DNA of 13,895 bases, from NCBI GenBank assembly GCA_964468815.1, contig CAYXWN010000041.1, positions 1-13,895 on the forward strand. Reading direction: 5' to 3'. This stretch comes from UMGS621 sp964468815. Lineage in GTDB: Bacteria; Bacillota; Clostridia; Christensenellales; Borkfalkiaceae. Position 1 is the first letter of the stretch. Each line of letters starts with the position of its first letter. The position numbers and the translations under genes are program-made. The notes below the pieces were generated by a model. The model was not told the origin of the DNA. It worked only from the letters and a program-made list of their open reading frames with translations, and searched no databases. Positions 13,554-13,895 of this stretch are shown in pieces.

Positions 13554-13850
13554 CTACTCCTTTATCCCGGTAATTGTAATTCCCTCAATAAAAAATCTTT
13601 GTGCAAAAAAGAAAATCAAGATGGTTGGAATTAACGCAAGCGTTGCGCCTGCCATGGCAGGGCCCCAGTTATTGCTGTAAGTATCGTTCATTGCACTCAA
13701 AGAAAGTTGTAAGGTAAATTTTTCCGGACTTCTAATGTACATAACGGGTCCCATATAATCGTTATACGCCCCGATAAATCCCATTAGTAAATTCGTAATG
13801 ACAATCGGTTTCGCCAAGGGCAACTCTACTACCCAAAAAATTTTGAAGAT
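13554..13850 (-). CDS. Sugar ABC transporter permease, CUT1/MalG type, C-terminal fragment
   Basis: This 98-residue tail is from an inner-membrane component of a carbohydrate importer. It starts within the EAA loop that docks the ATPase (FKIFWVVELPLAKP, where the family has FxxIxLPLxxP). It continues with a membrane helix (VITNLLMGFIGAYNDY), PEKFTLQLSLSAM, a second helix (ALIPTILIFFFAQRFF) and the usual ending GITITGIKE. The upstream two thirds are missing. The frame meets TAA at 13853-13851, just where the sequence becomes self-complementary. So the gene is either interrupted by an element or cut by an assembly fault. Its stop is 2 nt from the lipoprotein gene, so they share an operon. The partner permease, binding protein and ATPase are expected beyond the edge. 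Confidence 0.85.
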   Translation of the reverse strand: MFKIFWVVELPLAKPIVITNLLMGFIGAYNDYMGPVMYIRSPEKFTLQLSLSAMNDTYSNNWGPAMAGATLALIPTILIFFFAQRFFIEGITITGIKE

Positions 13851-13895
13851 TTACAATAGGTTTGTTAAAAAAAGTTGATAAACCTACCCAAAATC
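13848..13895. repeat. Terminal 48-nt imperfect palindrome
   Basis: The last 48 nt read GATTTACAATAGGTTTGTTA on the plus strand from the left and GATTTTGGGTAGGTTTATCA on the minus strand from the right. They share GATTT and TAGGTTT with a few mismatches. It starts exactly where the permease frame breaks and ends at the window end. It could be the end of a mobile element or an assembly artefact. Confidence 0.55.

Overview
The window looks like a draft-assembly scaffold from a low-GC Gram-positive bacterium, most likely an uncultured gut-type Clostridia member (inference). The reasons are AT-rich spacers, strong AGGAGG-type ribosome binding sites, sigma-A-like promoters, a BspA-type leucine-rich-repeat surface protein, and the polA-coaE-lytic transglycosylase order. 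It starts exactly on the terminal inverted repeat of an IS30-family element, contains a 10-N scaffold gap (5748-5757), and ends inside an interrupted sugar-transporter permease gene.

Left, accessory part (1-5747). An IS30-family element (1-1049) is followed by a broken gene, read on the minus strand (3708 to 1204). It would encode a membrane-anchored subtilisin-like (S8) protease fused to BspA-type leucine-rich repeats, but is split by three single-base losses. Upstream lies a 234-bp segment bounded by 18-bp cores that are exact reverse complements of each other. The segment carries a near-consensus promoter pointing at the protease gene. Next to it is a tyrosine recombinase gene (4165-5004). 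Together these look like a phase-variable surface-protein locus: recombinase, invertible promoter and exported protease/adhesin.

Middle, core part (5758-9749). polA, coaE and a small membrane-anchored lytic transglycosylase form a tight overlapping operon on the minus strand. They are flanked by two tRNA-Leu genes, an intact CAA gene on the plus strand and a GAG gene on the minus strand. The GAG gene appears split: its 5' 60 nt lie right of the gap, and a matching T-loop/acceptor/CCA end lies about 230 nt away, left of the gap. Both tRNA-Leu 3' ends are followed, after exactly 9 nt, by copies of the same 41-nt hairpin, which differ by a compensatory base-pair change.

Right part (9800-13895). 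After a spacer with terminators and palindromes comes an AraC-family regulator (plus strand). It faces a minus-strand operon holding the end of a CUT1-type sugar ABC-transporter permease and a secreted lipoprotein with an ADP-ribosylglycohydrolase-like domain and two putative beta-sandwich domains. A shared bidirectional terminator separates them. This is probably a carbohydrate or glycoconjugate use locus with its own regulator; the substrate cannot be read from the sequence.
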